A stretch of 64,000 nucleotides of DNA from Rhynchopus sp. YZ270_cl-10 (GCA_964035575.1 OZ037872.1:496001-560000); one strand, 5' to 3'; shown: positions 19,813 to 32,107, counted from the first letter of the stretch. The notes: generated by a model not told the origin, from the letters alone. Made by a program: numbers and translations.

Positions 19813-22800
19813 TTAGTCCTCCATCTTCTCCTTCTTCTCCTTCTTCTCCTTGGGCTCCTCGACCTTCTTCTCAGTCTCAGCCTTCTTTGCTGCGTTCTTG
19901 TCCTTCTTGTTTTTCTTTTCCTTCTTAGGCTTCTTCTCCTTCTTCTCCTTGGGCTCCTCGGCAGGCTTCTCGGGTTCTGCTACTGGGCCTCGGTTCGTCA
20001 GAACCTTCTTCTCGGCAGCACGCTTCTCAGCCTCCTCTGCGCTCATAAGCCCCGCCGCACCAAAGATACCAGGCACAACCTTCTTGCCACGCTGGCGCTT
20101 CGGCTGCTCGACCACCTTCAGGTCATCCCCAGTGTCCTCCTCTGCACGCTTCCTCTTCTTGTGCTTCGGGTTCTTCGAAATGACTTCCTGTAACAGAATT
20201 GCAATAAAAAGTGAAGTTGATAGTGCAAACGCCTCTGGGACGCAGGGCACTGACACTACGCGGGGTATCACAGGGAAACTGTAAGCAGGCATACAGTCAC
20301 TCCCCCATCCGGACTGACAATAAAAAAGAAGAAGGTTTCATGAGATGAGCCAGCCAAAGCCTCTAATTTGCTTAAAGTTCTAATTCATGGTAGGATCTTT
20401 GCAATTGATGCAGAGCTATTTTGTCGAAAAGTAACGTAAGTTGAAAAGTGCAAACGGAAACACTGTAGAAGGAAACCAGTGAAAAAAGGGGGCGGGATTA
20501 GATACCTTCAGATCCGACGCAAAGTCTTTGTGCATGTCAATGAAGTCGCGTGCACGTCTCAATGCGGACTTCTCACCGGCGGTCAGGAAGTGCGCCTTCT
20601 TCACCATTGCGTGGAGTCTCTGTGTGGGTGATAATATTTTTTTCTTTGATTTAAAACCGAGAACGCAACAACGCAAAAAAAAGGGGGGGTTGTGGGTTGT
20701 GGGCTGTGGGAGGGAAAGGTTTGATACCTCAGCCGACTTCACTTCGAAGGCCTTGCTTGCTGCTGGGGTGTCGGTCTTTTTGATGTACCGTGCGAGGGAG
20801 GAGTGGAGGGTCACGGCAGGGTCGATGTGCATTGGACGCCAGGGTTGCGTGGCAGTCTTGTCTGCCAACTGTGGGGGTGGTTTATTGTACAATGTTACAT
20901 CTTAATGACAGCAGGCACAAAGCCTCTGCGGACCACAAGGTGTTGTAAGATACATGCGGTCCACAAATTGTTTTTGCGGGGAGCTGCAAAAAAAATTCCC
21001 AAAGGGTGCTAAGCAAATGAGCCATACCTCGTCTTCCTGCAGGGTCATCGCAATCGCGATAAGGTCGTTCATCATGGTCTTGTGGATCTTGGAGTCTGCG
21101 TCCTTCACAGCGTCAAGGCAGTCCCATTGCTTTGCAAGCGCGAGGGCAGTTCTGAACCACATCTGCAGGTGGAATGGACGGAACTTTGCCTTTTCCTCGG
21201 AAGTGGCCGGAATGGCGGCCCTGAGGGTGGGGATGAAGACCTCCGCCCCGAACAGGGGGTTCTGTCTGAAGCACTTTGCCATCTCGGGGACAAGGTAGGC
21301 GCTCATGTTGGCACCGCTCTTGAAGAGCTGTGCGACGCCTTCAGTGAGGCTGGTGAGGAGCGCAGCATCGTTGTTTGCCTTTGCGAATTTGTAGAGGAAG
21401 TTTCCGAAGAAGAAGGCGCCGGTGGTGGCGAGGTACTTCAACCTGCCTCCTTCGCGTGTACGGAAGCGTCCGGCAGACTTTGTCTCGAAGCTGAGAAGGT
21501 TTGTGTAGGCGGCAGTGATGTCTGCGATCTGGTCAGCCTTTGGCATCTCCGTCGACGCAGAGGACAGCGTCTCGAGGAGGCCAAAGGTGGACGAGCAGAG
21601 GGGTGCCGTCCTGGCAAGCCACTGCTTGTCGCTCACATTCCATGCACCCGAGCTCCCGTCGTCCTTCTTCTTGCGCTTCTTGCTCAGGGCACTGCCGGGA
21701 AGGTTGTTCTCTGCAACGTCCGAGGCAACGTTGGCAACGTGTGCCCACACCCCAACCAGGTTCTCGCACCCCGACTGACGCTGCTTCATGAGAAGTGTGA
21801 GGTAGTTGAGTGCCTTGATGCGGACCTGGCTGAGCTGCTTCTGCATGATCTCCTCGTTCGTGATCTGCTCGTTGTGCTGCTGTCTGCTGATCGTGCGTGT
21901 GTCCTCCTCCTCGTCCTCACCCTCGCTCTCTGCAGACTCTTCGTCGCTGGACTCGCTCTTCTGGTCGTCATCGTTGTCCACCATGGTGAATGCCTCTGAC
22001 GAGAGAAGCGGCTGGATGACGTGCTGCAGCGACTCAACGTCAATGTGCTTCGCAAGGCAGAACACGATGATGTCGCAGGTCACCTTGTTGATCAGGGATG
22101 CCACGTAGGCGGTGGCGTCGGTGTGCGCCTTCAGGTTCACCACCATGAGCGACTCCATGAGACGCGAGGTCGACACGTCCTTGCACATAAGCACGTTGCC
22201 GAAGTCTGCGACAGCGTCGCGGTACGTCTCGGTGACCTCGTCGACACCTTCGAAGCCCTCCCAGTCGAGGATGAGGTTGAAGTAGAGAAGTGCGTACAGC
22301 GAGGCGAAGTGCGGGAGGTGGCGGGTGAACGTCTTGTGCGCCTTGCTCTGTTTCGGGTACGCCACAAGGAACTTGCTCATCGACGCCTCGAGCACCCTCT
22401 CAGGGACCTTCTCGTCCATGCTCGCGGACTCAGGGAAGAGCGCCTCTGCGGCAGGGTTGCTTCTGAGCTTGCTGAAGAGCTGCATCACCTTTGCGAAGAG
22501 ACCTGCCGCCTTCGAGGGCACCACTGCAGTTGTCTTCTTCTGGCACTCCGCCACGGAGACATGGCGCAGGGACGACATGAAGGCGTCCTGCAGTCTCTTC
22601 CTCTGGATGAGAGGCACAGACTCCACACAGAAGAGCCCATCTCCGTCGACGGTGCCCGAGGGTGTGGAGAACATGCCGTGCTTGAGGAGGAACAGCGACG
22701 CCTGCTCAAAGGCCTCGAAGTCCTGTTCAATCGTTGCGTCTGACTTCACGACCTTGGACAGCTCTGTCACCAGGAAGTTCACCATGTTGTACTTGAAGCG

Positions 22801-24961
22801 GGAGTGGCCAGACAGACGCTCCGCACCCGTGTCCACCTCGCTCTCCTCGTCGTCGCTGCCAAGCTCGACGTCGCTTGCGGCGTCAGCCTCGTCGTCCTTG
22901 TCAACTGCCATCTTCTCGTCATCCTCAGACCCTTCTTCAGAGTCGATCGGCTGCTTGAAGGGCTCAAAGTTGGTCTCCTCACCTGACTCGAAGATCTTCT
23001 TCACGTCGTCCGAGAAGACGCTGTTGAATTTGCCGATGAGGGACTTCACCTCCAGAAGTGAGTAAGCCTTGTCCGATGCGGATGCCACGTCTGCAAGCTT
23101 GCCGGTGATTGAGGGGGTGTGGATGGAGAAGGTTGCGAGAAGCTTCAACCTCTCGAGGGGCTGCGTGTCTGGTGCCTTTGCGAGGATGGTCACGAAGTTC
23201 TGGAGGACGAAGGAGACGACCTTCTTCTTGCAGGCGAAGCCGCGCTTTGCCTCGGCGTCGTCCTTGATGTCAGTGTCGACGTCGTAGACGATCTTGGAGA
23301 AGTTGCGCCAGAAGTGCTCAAGCACTTTGTCGAAGTTGTTGCCGCCCTGCGTTGCGTGGATGTGGTGCACCCATGATCCCCACACTGAGTGCACACGGGG
23401 GTACACATCGAGGGAGGTCGTGGTCGTCTTCTTGTCACGCTTTGTTTTGTACTTCAGAAGGTTGGACAGAAGAGAGTCCTGCAGGGTTCTGTCAAAGATC
23501 TTGACGTTCTCCTGCAGTGCCGTCACCTTGTCCTTGAAGGAGTGCAGGCGGGAGACGTTGCTGGTGATGTTGAAGAAGAGGTAAAGCGCCTCGGGCGTCC
23601 ATGTCTCAGGCTTGACGGTGGCACCCACCTCGAAGATGTTTTCGAAGATCTTAGGGACAAATGCCTTGTGGATGTTCTCGTTGCCTGATTTGCCTTCCGG
23701 GAAGAGGATTGCAATGAGCGACACGGCAATAGCCTCGCGTGCCTGTCTGAAGTTGTTGTAAACGCTGAAGAGCTTTTCGGCGAGCACCATAAGCGAGATG
23801 CGCGACACAGAGCGCCCCGAGGACAGCACCATCACCACGAAGAACATCAGCCCCCACGCAATCTGCTTCTGCTCCGACCCAGCCATCATCCCCTCCGTCA
23901 CCCCCGTGAACACCAGCTCACGCTCCATCACGGTCACGAAGTACTCCACAGGGATGCACGACAGCTCCTCCTCCCCCAGGATTTTGAACAAGCAGAGGGA
24001 GAACCCAAGACGGGAACCCTCACCTCCTCCGGACAGACCCTTCACCAACCGCTTGAGAACGTAGGATGGGACCTGTTGTTGTGTGTTGTATTAAAGAGAA
24101 ACTGAAGGTAAACGCTGTACCAGACACTGATGTGCACAATTTTTTTTTATCTAAAATCAAAACAGTGCACTGAAAACAGCAGAACGTAAAGAAAAATGCA
24201 AAATATTCACAAAAAAAATATACCTCGCCAATCAATGCATCGATCCCCTTCTCGCTGTCGCCTGCCGCTGCAAGCGCTTCTTTGTCAACATTCTTGATCG
24301 CCTTCTTAAGGTATCCCACAAGCTCCCCTGCTGCGTCGGAACGCTCCTTTGCGTGGCGAGAGCGGAGGTGGTCGAAGAGCGGCAGCGTGGGCTTACGTGC
24401 TTCGATGATACGCTTGGCACGCGACACACCTTCCGCCGAAGGTGCATCTGCTCCAGTACCCTTTGTTAATGCGGGGCTCTTGACGTTCTTTCTGGCCTGA
24501 TTCGATGACAGCAACTGCAACGTCAATGCGCTGTTGATGAACAGACCCTTCGGACCCTGCAGAGGGGTGTCCGCGAAGAAAGAGGACGGCGCAATGCAGT
24601 TCAACGCAGCGCGCATGGGGGGTGGGAAGTCTCCAAGGATGGCGTTGACAATGGCAGCCTGCTTTGCCTCGCTCTTGCGGGAGAAGTCAATGCAGTTTTT
24701 ATGGTACCATGACGCATTTGGGTTCGCCCTTGAAAGGGCCTGCGCCGCCATGTGGGTGTGCTTCTGTTTCATCCCTCCCGCTTCCGTACGCTTTCCTCTT
24801 CTCATGTTTCTCTTCGACCCCTGAGACTTGGACTGTCTCCGCTCCCTCCTTTTGTCCGCAGCTGCTTGTCTTGTGGCGTCATCCTTCTGCGGCTTAGAAG
24901 GCTTCGTCTTTTTAGTTCTTTTCCGTTTGCCCTCTGCCGCTTTGGGTGTTTGCTTACCCAT
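19813..24961 (-). CDS. Pol5/MYBBP1A-like nucleolar protein (DNA polymerase phi family), 5 exons
   Basis: Exons 24961-24224, 24072-21028, 20868-20728, 20619-20506 and 20187-19813 join in phase 0 throughout to give ~1,470 residues. Donors are GTATAT, GTATGG, GTATCA and GTATCT; acceptors are CAG. The family signature spans the first junction: YVLKRLVKGL, then SRLGFSLCLFKIL, as in yeast Pol5 and MYBBP1A, nucleolar factors for rRNA synthesis and 60S maturation. There is an alpha-helical repeat body and two acidic stretches (Asp/Glu-rich, exon 2). The first 40 residues and the last ~70 are very Lys-rich, fitting nucleolar targeting. A CT-rich tract and ATTCAG precede the ATG. Introns carry hairpin repeats (families A and B near 20212-20470). 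Confidence 0.85.
20212..20262 (-). repeat. Hairpin repeat family B, intronic
   Basis: Plus strand GAAGTTGATAGTGCAAACG, CCTCTGGGACGCAGGGCAC. GTGC and GCAC close a stem around the GAGGC-containing loop. It lies in the last intron of the Pol5-like gene; a shorter B copy is at 20438-20470 in the same intron. Confidence 0.65.
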
Positions 24962-25880
24962 TTCTTGTGTTGTGTAGTTCTCTGAATGGATTGGAATGAG
25001 AAGAAGAAGAAGAGAAATAAAACAAAACAAAACAAAAAATACGTCTTTTTTTTTTCAATAGCTTTCTAAGGGGTGGGGAAACACGGGGAGTGGAAATATT
25101 GAGTAGTTTAACGGAATTACCATTGTAAACATACATTAAACTATCCAATACAACCAGGGAATTAAATGGAAAAAAAAAATGGTTAAAAAAAAATTTGGTT
25201 GGTGCTCTCTGGATTGTTTTGGCTTTTTTTTCCCCTTGCCAGGGGGAGGTGGAGGTGGTGGAGATTATCGACGGATTTTTTTGTTTTGTTTTGTTGATTT
25301 TTTTTTTTTTTCCAAAGTGAGAAAAGCCCTCTAGTTTGAAAAGGGCAGAACTGCACCAATAGAAAAAAAAAAATATAGGGGCAGATGTATTGTCCTTCAA
25401 TTCAAATGAACAGAAAGAAAGCATGCAAAAGAAAAAGATGTTTTATATACTATCTATTCTACTGAATAGAAGGTATAATAAAAGGAAAAAAAATATTTGA
25501 TGTGGCTGAAGGGGGGTGATTCCCACTTTTTGCGCACTTCTGCACACTTTTGCACCCCCACCCCCATTCAGTCACAACCAATAGAAAAGGGAGGACGGTT
25601 TTTGTAATATGCAACCAAAGCCTTTGTATGGGTTGGTCATCTTTGAAAATGAACAGAAAAAAACGTTGGATAAAATATGAAAACGGAATGGCGGCCGCGG
25701 GTTAAAAAAAAAAATGCAAAAACGCTTTTTTTTTTTCAACCTGTGAGGTACTCTGTCTAAAATATTGCATTACGATTTACCCGCGATCGCCACCATACCG
25801 TGGGATCTATTCTCCCGATATGTAGAGAATAGACAGCATCCCAAGAAAAAAAAAATAGAAAAACAGACGGGTTTTTTTTG

Positions 25881-25919
25881 GAAGATGAACCTAAGCCTTT
25901 ACAATGCTTAGTCCACCTG
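25881..25919 (-). repeat. Hairpin repeat family A
   Basis: Plus strand GAAGATGAACCTAAGCC followed by ATGCTTAGTCCACCTG. A second copy lies 40 bp away. Confidence 0.65.
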
Positions 25920-25958
25920 TGAAACATTATATCAAATATTTAAGAAAAACGTTGGGTT

Positions 25959-25995
25959 GAGATGATCCTAAGCTTCTCGTTTGCTAGGTCATCGC
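25959..25995 (-). repeat. Hairpin repeat family A
   Basis: Plus strand GAGATGATCCTAAGC, TTCTCGTTTGC, TAGGTCATCGC. The outer stem still pairs although both arms differ from the consensus. Confidence 0.65.
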
Positions 25996-26289
25996 AAATG
26001 AAGGGGGTGTTATGGGAGCGATTGCTATCTCAGAGACAGCTCTGGATCTGTTGTCCTGGGGGTGGAATATGCCCTTTTTTTGATAGTTTGTTCGGTGAGG
26101 TGTAGCTGTCCTAAAGACAGTCTTCACTGTGTTTTTTTTTCCCTCTGAGGGTGGACAAAAACTCTTTTTCATTTTCTTGGTCGGCATACGAAAGTCTTCC
26201 ACTTCTTCGCCCTTCGCATTTGCTCAACACACTGCTTTTGAGTATCCAGCAGGCCGTTAAAAAAAAAAAAAGAAAAAGGGTATGCACAC

Positions 26290-26361
26290 ACGGTGGCCTG
26301 AACGGACCCTTAGGGTACGGTCCGCGGGGGGTACCCCTCAAAGGGTCCGACAGGCCACCGT
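26290..26361. repeat. GC-rich hairpin
   Basis: The arms ACGGTGGCCTG/CAGGCCACCGT enclose a second stem, CGGACCCTTAGGGTAC against GTACCCCTCAAAGGGTCCG, so the ~70 bp folds almost completely on itself in an AT-rich surrounding. Function unknown; a compact MITE is possible. Confidence 0.7.
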
Positions 26362-27460
26362 GCACCCTTAGAATATGTTTTTTTTTTCCTCTTCTCAGAA
26401 CTGAGAGTGGAATAAGTTCCCAAAAAAAACAAAGATCACGTCTATTGTCTGTGCGATCAAAGCCGGAAAAATAGAAACTTAACACTCATCACACGATAAA
26501 ACCCATGGGAGAGGTTGTGGTGAAACGCACACACCTCGACCTGTTTGGTGAGGAGTGGCTCTGCAACGCGGTTCTTCCCTAGAACCGCAAGGTGTGTTCA
26601 AAGTGCGTTGTTTCTATTTCCTCCTTCATTTCATGAGGTGACAAACAAAAAAGGTGCAGAAAATGTGTTAAACTGAAGTATGGTTGTTAATTGAGTAGTC
26701 AAAGAAAACAAGCAAGCTCCTGTCTTTTTTTCAATCCATTTTGTTTTGCCCACAGCGCTGCCTCCAATCTTTTAAAATTGATTGCAAGTTGTTTTATCAA
26801 AAAAAGGGGAAATATCACACCCAGAATTGGAGAGGACAGGGAGGGGTGGTAAAATACAGCAACTCTGGTTAGGGGGATGTGCGAATTTTAAAGATGAAGG
26901 GTTTTAATTTCTGGTATTTTTTTTTTTTTTCTGAGAGGGGTAGAAGATCGATTAGTGCAGACAACAAGATGCTCCACAAAACCGGTTTTTTTCCCTTCAA
27001 ACAATCATAGAAAAACGGGGGTTTTGACGACTAAGAAAATATAGCCAAAATGCAATTGTATTATTCCAGATTGGAGGAAGGGAAGGGGGTGGTAGGGGTC
27101 GATGAAAAGTTGAAAAAAAAAAAAAAGAATGTTAATACGGCAACGTCCACATGGCAGCATGTGGACGGCCTCATGTTCCTCCAACAAAAGCAAACTAAAA
27201 CATAAGGGAATGTCAAATAAAACAAAAAGAAAAAAGTGTCACTTCAACTCACTTCGTCGTTCCTCACCCCCCGCCTTTGTAGTTATTTGATGTATTGCCG
27301 CTTCCACACACACTATCTCTCACCTGTTGGGTGATGGTGTTGCGGAGGGTTGGGTGGGTGCACGACGTATTTAAATTTTAAAAAAATGGAGTCTCACCTG
27401 TGGTATCAGATTTAGACACATAAAAAAATACTTTATCCTGACACCGGGTGCGTGCCAGAT

Positions 27461-27686
27461 AAAACTAAACTAACATTTTGCCACTTGATTTGTCCTCACT
27501 AATCTACTACTGAGTCTTTTTTCGTTGACCGCAGCCATTTTAGGAAGCCATTTAGGCTCTTACCCTGGGTGGCGCACATGATAATTGATTGGGGGAGGGG
27601 AATGATTCAAAAGGAAAAGGCGTGAGGACAAATTTACCGTTGGCTAATCAAGTTCAGTTTCTAATAACACTGCGTGTAAGCAAAAA
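27461..27686. mobile_element. Solo terminal repeat of the RT element
   Basis: A diverged single copy of the terminal repeat of the retroelement at 48069-51940. It contains the B part (ATCTACTACTGAGTC) and the A part (CGTTGACCGCAGCCATTT, then CACATGATAAT and GATTCAAAAGGAAAA). No reverse transcriptase lies nearby. Its inverted arms differ from those of the intact element but still pair with each other (TTTGTCCTCAC with GTGAGGACAAA). An old fossil. Confidence 0.75.
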
Positions 27687-27748
27687 TTGTTACATTGAAA
27701 TAACATAGGTAGCATTGCGAGACAGTGCAGAGCATCAGTCAGGGAGAG

Positions 27749-27915
27749 GTGATTTGGGGTCATTTTTTTTCCCCGGGAAAATTCACTAGCGATTCACACA
27801 AATTCACAAAAATTCAGACACCCGGTGTGTCGCATGTGTTTCTTTCCTCCCCGCCTCGTTGTGAATATTTTGTGAATTTTTGTAAAGTTTCCTGGAAAAA
27901 AAGACCCCAAATCAC
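27749..27915. mobile_element. MITE-like element, terminal inverted repeats
   Basis: The ends GTGATTTGGGGTC and GACCCCAAATCAC, continuing through T/A runs to AAATTCACAAAAATTC and GTGAATTTTTGTAAAG, form a 167 bp inverted-repeat element without coding capacity. No clear target duplication. Confidence 0.7.
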
Positions 27916-27924
27916 TTCAAGGCA

Positions 27925-28137
27925 CCACAATATTTCTTTTTCGCCTCTGTTTTAGTGTATCAAGGTGCGGCACAAGTGCCCAACACACATGGGACAGCGA
28001 AATAGACAAAAGACGAAACACGAGAAGGCACGCACCGAATAAGCCTGGCCTCACTCACTAGACTGTGACTCGCGAAACTCTTTTATAATTCTTATTCGCT
28101 GTGAAATGAACCCACGAAAGTTGGTCACTTTGCGCAC
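27925..28137. repeat. Duplicated 3' flank, copy 1
   Basis: Matches 31855-32040: TTATTTCTTTTTC-like start, CAAGGTGCGGCACAA, CACACATGGGACAGCGAA, and AACCCACGAAAGTTGGTC. It marks the end of a segmental duplication that also contains the orphan gene. Confidence 0.7.
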
Positions 28138-28952
28138 TCTGACACACACACACACAAAAGTACAAAAAACAAAACTAAACTAATAGAACCGAGAGAAAAA
28201 CAAATGGCATGAAAGAAGGGGGGGATGCAGATGAGGAAACGCAAGACTTCAGGCCCATAGATGAGAACCCAACAGAAGCTGTGAAGACATGACGCAGATG
28301 GGGGGCGACATAATGAAGTCACTTCTGTGCTCTTCTTCTTTTTGGGAATCTCGGCCCACTCAAGCTTATGCAAAGATGTTGGGGTTAACCGGAATTGGCA
28401 ACGACCCACTCATGTAGGCATCATGACACGGGAGGCTGCGTGGTCCTCCAGTCGCGTTCGGGAAGGTTTTACGAAAATACGGTCCTGTGCTTTCCACTTA
28501 TAGCCTTGGCCACACTCTGACGCAGGGATAAATCCTGCCCAAACCTACCTCGCCTAATATTAATTACCCTGAAGGGGATACAATGACCCCCGTTCGTTAC
28601 CTGACGAGTGGAGGTGGGAGGACGTAGGTATCCACGACACGAGAGATAGGAGGAACGGCTGCGTGGAGTTCGCATGGAATGAAAAAAAAAAGGGCGAGGT
28701 GTCTACAGGTCATCAATCAATCAATCAATAAAAAAAAACAAGAAAGGTTAGAATGGTGATCCTAAGCTAAGATCTCGTGTGCGGTAGCACCCCGCATCAG
28801 GGGCTCCGCTACCGTATAAAGTTCTGTTGCGCCACAACAGAACTCTAGAAGAAATTGTTTCATATACATTCTTTTTCTAACGAAAAGAAGGTACAGAGGG
28901 TGCTAAAAAAGTACCCTTGCTTTTCTTTTCATAGAAAAAAGAAAAAAAAAAC

Positions 28953-29000
28953 TGAAGTTAGTAATGCAGGCACCTCCGACTGACCCACGTACGATGCCAG
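28953..29000 (-). repeat. Hairpin repeat family B, diverged
   Basis: Plus strand GAAGTTAGTAATGCAGGC, ACCTCCGACTGACCCACG. Orientation matches the other B copies. Confidence 0.4.
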
Positions 29001-29459
29001 CCATCCGGATGAAAGTACAAGTACCCTGCGTCCTACAACAGTAGATGTAAAAAGGAAACCTGTGACTTGCCCGTACCGTAAGAGAACGAGGGAGGGGGGA
29101 AGGGAAAAAAAAAAGACAAGGAAGTGTGTAGGTTTGGGGTTGCAAGCTGGAAACTGGAGGGTGATACCATTCCAGCTGTCTTTATAATCACCTTATCAAC
29201 CAAATGTGAGCCATCATTTGTTAATAAATAGTGAAGAAAAATGCTGGACTGAGCCCCCACAAGGAAGGGGAGCAGACATGTAAAGGGAAGCAAGATTTGT
29301 TGTTAATAGTCATGGAGGTGTCACAGAACCGCGCCATCAAATGGGTGAGAGAGGATAAAGGAAGCGGCAAAGAAAGCGGGAAAATAGAAAAGTTTGTGAG
29401 TGCTGAACTTAAGTTTCGCTTGGGCCATCTATGATCGTCTCCGTGAGACACGCAACAGG

Positions 29460-29550
29460 CTGTGAGTGTTTGTGAGCGATTGTGAAAGCCTGTGAGGCTT
29501 GTGAGAGTCTGTGAAAGTTTGTGAGAGCCTGTGAGAGCCTACTGAGAGCT
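29460..29550. repeat. ~10-bp tandem repeat, TGTGAGNNNN
   Basis: Eight or nine consecutive units beginning TGTGA(G/A), such as TGTGAGAGCC and TGTGAAAGTT. A minisatellite upstream, in plus coordinates, of orphan-gene copy 1. Confidence 0.8.
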
Positions 29551-29903
29551 AGTAAAAATCTCTCCCCGTGCATAGATGACCCAACACTTAGCCCTTGATC
29601 ACAATCGGAAATAAAAACACAACAAAAAAAAAAAAAATCTCCGCGAGGGACATCCCAAAAAAGACGCCCACAAGGAAGGACTCGCTAACTGCTCGCTCTG
29701 AGACATCATCCATGGAACAACACAACAAAAAAACTGTAAAAAATTAAAGACAATAAAGACAAAAACAACAACAACAACAACAACAATAGAGAGCACCTGA
29801 AAGTGGGGGTGGAAATAGCAAGATGATCCAAAATTTGTTGACCATCGTGTAAAAAAACATTCTTTTTTAGACGCGCATTGGGGATTACGGTGTGCAAAGC
29901 GCA

Positions 29904-30917
29904 TCATGGGAACTCTGCAAGGCTTCCTGCTTGGCTGCGTCTGGAACGGATGCTGTTGGACGTGGAGACGGGGCGTCTGGGGGAACGGCTTTGGGCGTTG
30001 CTCTTCTTGCGCTTCATGTCTGTGAAACGGTGCACACCTACCTGGCAGAGCTCGACGATAGGGCTTGCAACGTACCAGCGGCCGGTGTGGAAGTAAACTT
30101 CCACATTTGGCACGACAGACGAGACAGACTCATAACCCCCCAGATTCTTGTCACACACTGTCCCGGTACGAAAGTAGACCAAGTCGCCAGGGCAGCACTG
30201 CAGCATCTCGTTGTGTTTGCAGACCCAGTCGGAGACTTTGCTCTCCACAAGGTTGCCTTCGCTGTGGGAGAACATACGGGTACGTGCAGCAGTGCCACTC
30301 GCGTATTGGTCAAATTGGATCTTCCCGATCCGCTCGCCAGCTTCTGTCCACGCGGAGCAGATCTTCCCGAACAGATTCTTGACAGCTTCTTCATGGTTGT
30401 GCTCAGAACGGGTGTCCTCCACAGCTTGGTGCACACGATCAGCCAGCCTCCCAATGACGAGATCAACTGTTCCAAGGTAGCGCACCACACCAGCAAGTGG
30501 GAGCTTGGTGCAGTGGGCAATGTGTTTCACCACAGCCACACCCACAGGGTCCTGGGTCCCGCACATGCTAGCTACTTCAGAGACCTTTTTGGCCATGTGG
30601 TCATAGCTTTTCTCGAAAAACTCCTTCGTCGCTGGTGCAGAAACAGCACCACAAAAGAACTTGCCGCACTCCTCCAAGGCCCGCTCCTCCCCGAAGGCCT
30701 TCCCCTCCGCCTCCGACATCCCATCCCGTTCGACCAACGCCCAGCGCTCCGACGCCTTCCTCATCTCGCTCTGGAACATATCCTCACCACATTTCCTGAC
30801 ATCCGAGTTCCGCTTGGTTCCTTGCCTCGCTGTCCAGAACATGTATTCAAACGACTTCACGCTCGCTGGCTGAGACGTGCATTTTGGAACATAAAGAGCT
30901 GGGGTTCCGCTGCACAT
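29904..30917 (-). CDS. Orphan protein, tandem copy 1
   Basis: 337 residues from the Met of MCSGTPALYVPK. I do not recognise the family. The N-terminal two thirds looks alpha-helical, with several Cys. A segment near 240-290 (GDLVYFRTG ... VEVYFHTGRWYVASPI) has the alternating pattern of a small beta-barrel such as SH3, Tudor or BAH. The tail is Arg/Ser-rich. Copy 2 at 32108-33088 is nearly identical except at the C-terminus. A long frame also exists on the opposite strand, but one difference between the copies (30402 versus 32573) is silent on this strand and not on the other, which favours this one slightly. No signal peptide. The start could differ if CAATGTGCAG is a splice acceptor. Confidence 0.65.
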   Translation of the reverse strand: MCSGTPALYVPKCTSQPASVKSFEYMFWTARQGTKRNSDVRKCGEDMFQSEMRKASERWALVERDGMSEAEGKAFGEERALEECGKFFCGAVSAPATKEFFEKSYDHMAKKVSEVASMCGTQDPVGVAVVKHIAHCTKLPLAGVVRYLGTVDLVIGRLADRVHQAVEDTRSEHNHEEAVKNLFGKICSAWTEAGERIGKIQFDQYASGTAARTRMFSHSEGNLVESKVSDWVCKHNEMLQCCPGDLVYFRTGTVCDKNLGGYESVSSVVPNVEVYFHTGRWYVASPIVELCQVGVHRFTDMKRKKSNAQSRSPRRPVSTSNSIRSRRSQAGSLAEFP

Positions 30918-32107
30918 TGTGTAGTTAAGAAAAGAAAAGGGCAAAAAAAAACACCTGGGAATGGTTGGGTAAAAAGTAAAGTATTCACGGCTAAATCAAA
31001 GCGAAGTTAATAACGTGCAGACATCTCTTGGATGCAACGTGAATCCCTACAGGAAGTTCGGTTGAACAAAGGACGCCAACAACAGCGTCGAAGCAGGTGC
31101 CTCTTCGTCGACATAGGTGCACCAGGATCCGTTTTCTCGCACAGAGAAAAGGCCTTTTTGGTATCTCGGCATTCAGTTCTCAGAGGAGTGTGGATGCTGC
31201 AATGCAACATGATACTTAACAACACGAAGAGACACAAGTAACTTTTGAAATATGGTTGCCCACCGTCTCCTCTGTCACTATGTTTGGGAGGAGGAAAAGG
31301 GGTAACGAAGTGGCAAAAAATCGCTTTCACCACCCCCTCGTCTGGTGTCGAGATAATATTTTTTCTTATTCAAAAGTTTGGACCTGAGTATTGGTGTCGA
31401 CACCCGAGAACGTGGTCAAATGTGAACTACACTTTGTGGTTTAGCGACAGTGTTCCGCCTAGAGGGGGGTGTCCGTGTGTCCGTGACTCTACGTCACCCA
31501 CAGGTTAGGAAAACTGCGCGCACATTGTTGTTGTAGTTGTCGTTGACACCTTCGTTTTGCACAGGATGCTCTGTACGTTCTGTCATGAATGACGCAACTT
31601 GGGTGGACCGATTGGCTTATCTGACTCACCCGAAAAAAAAATAAAGAAAAACAATGAAATAAATCAACTGAAAAGCACAGAAAACAAAAAAACAAAAAGA
31701 GTACGTGCATAGTCACCTTGCCACAAAATAAAACAATGAAGCCTTGTGTCACAGAACACAAGCCTCACCATGTTTACCTTTGTTAAGAAAGACTCCCCCC
31801 ACAATACATTACATTCAATTTGTAACTTCTTTGTGCCAAAGGAAACTCGGTTGCCACATTATTTCTTTTTCACCTCTGTTTTAGTGCATCAAGGTGCGGC
31901 ACAATTGCACAACACACATGGGACAGCGAAGTAGACATAATATGAAAGCACGCAAGGCCGTGCCGAATGAGAACGGCCGCTGTGCGCTCTTTATATATTC
32001 GCTGTGAAAAGAACCCACGAAAGTTGGTCGCTTTGTGCAAAAGATTGTTTAAAAAAAGCAAGGAACCACTGCCAACAGGACATAGGGTATTGCGGTGCAA
32101 ATCATCA
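30918..32107. other. Spacer between tandem orphan genes
   Basis: Includes a duplicated 5' flank (about 31028-31140, matching 33160-33275, with GACGCCAACAACAGCG and GGTGCACCAGGATCCG) and the duplicated 3' flank of copy 2 (31855-32040). A B-like repeat is at 31006-31060. No separate gene is supported. Confidence 0.55.

Larger units (their letters stand above)
24962..27460. other. Spacer without supported gene
   Basis: No coding region supported. Poly-A/T tracts dominate. Family A repeats lie at 25881-25919 and 25959-25995, and a strong hairpin at 26290-26361. Confidence 0.6.
27916..29903. other. Spacer between orphan-gene copy 1 and the MITE
   Basis: No gene supported. 27925-28137 repeats the sequence downstream of orphan-gene copy 2 (31855-32040). 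It is followed by ~1.7 kb without a counterpart in the second unit, holding a family B repeat (28953-29040) and a 10-bp tandem repeat (29460-29550). Confidence 0.6.

Noticed and set aside
26310-26316. TTAGGG, the common telomere unit
   Set aside because: A single unit that is part of a hairpin arm; no array.
28470-28680. Compact sequence that might be a small nuclear or 5S RNA gene
   Set aside because: I compared it by eye with U1, U2, U4, U5, U6, U3 and 5S cores and saw no convincing match on either strand.
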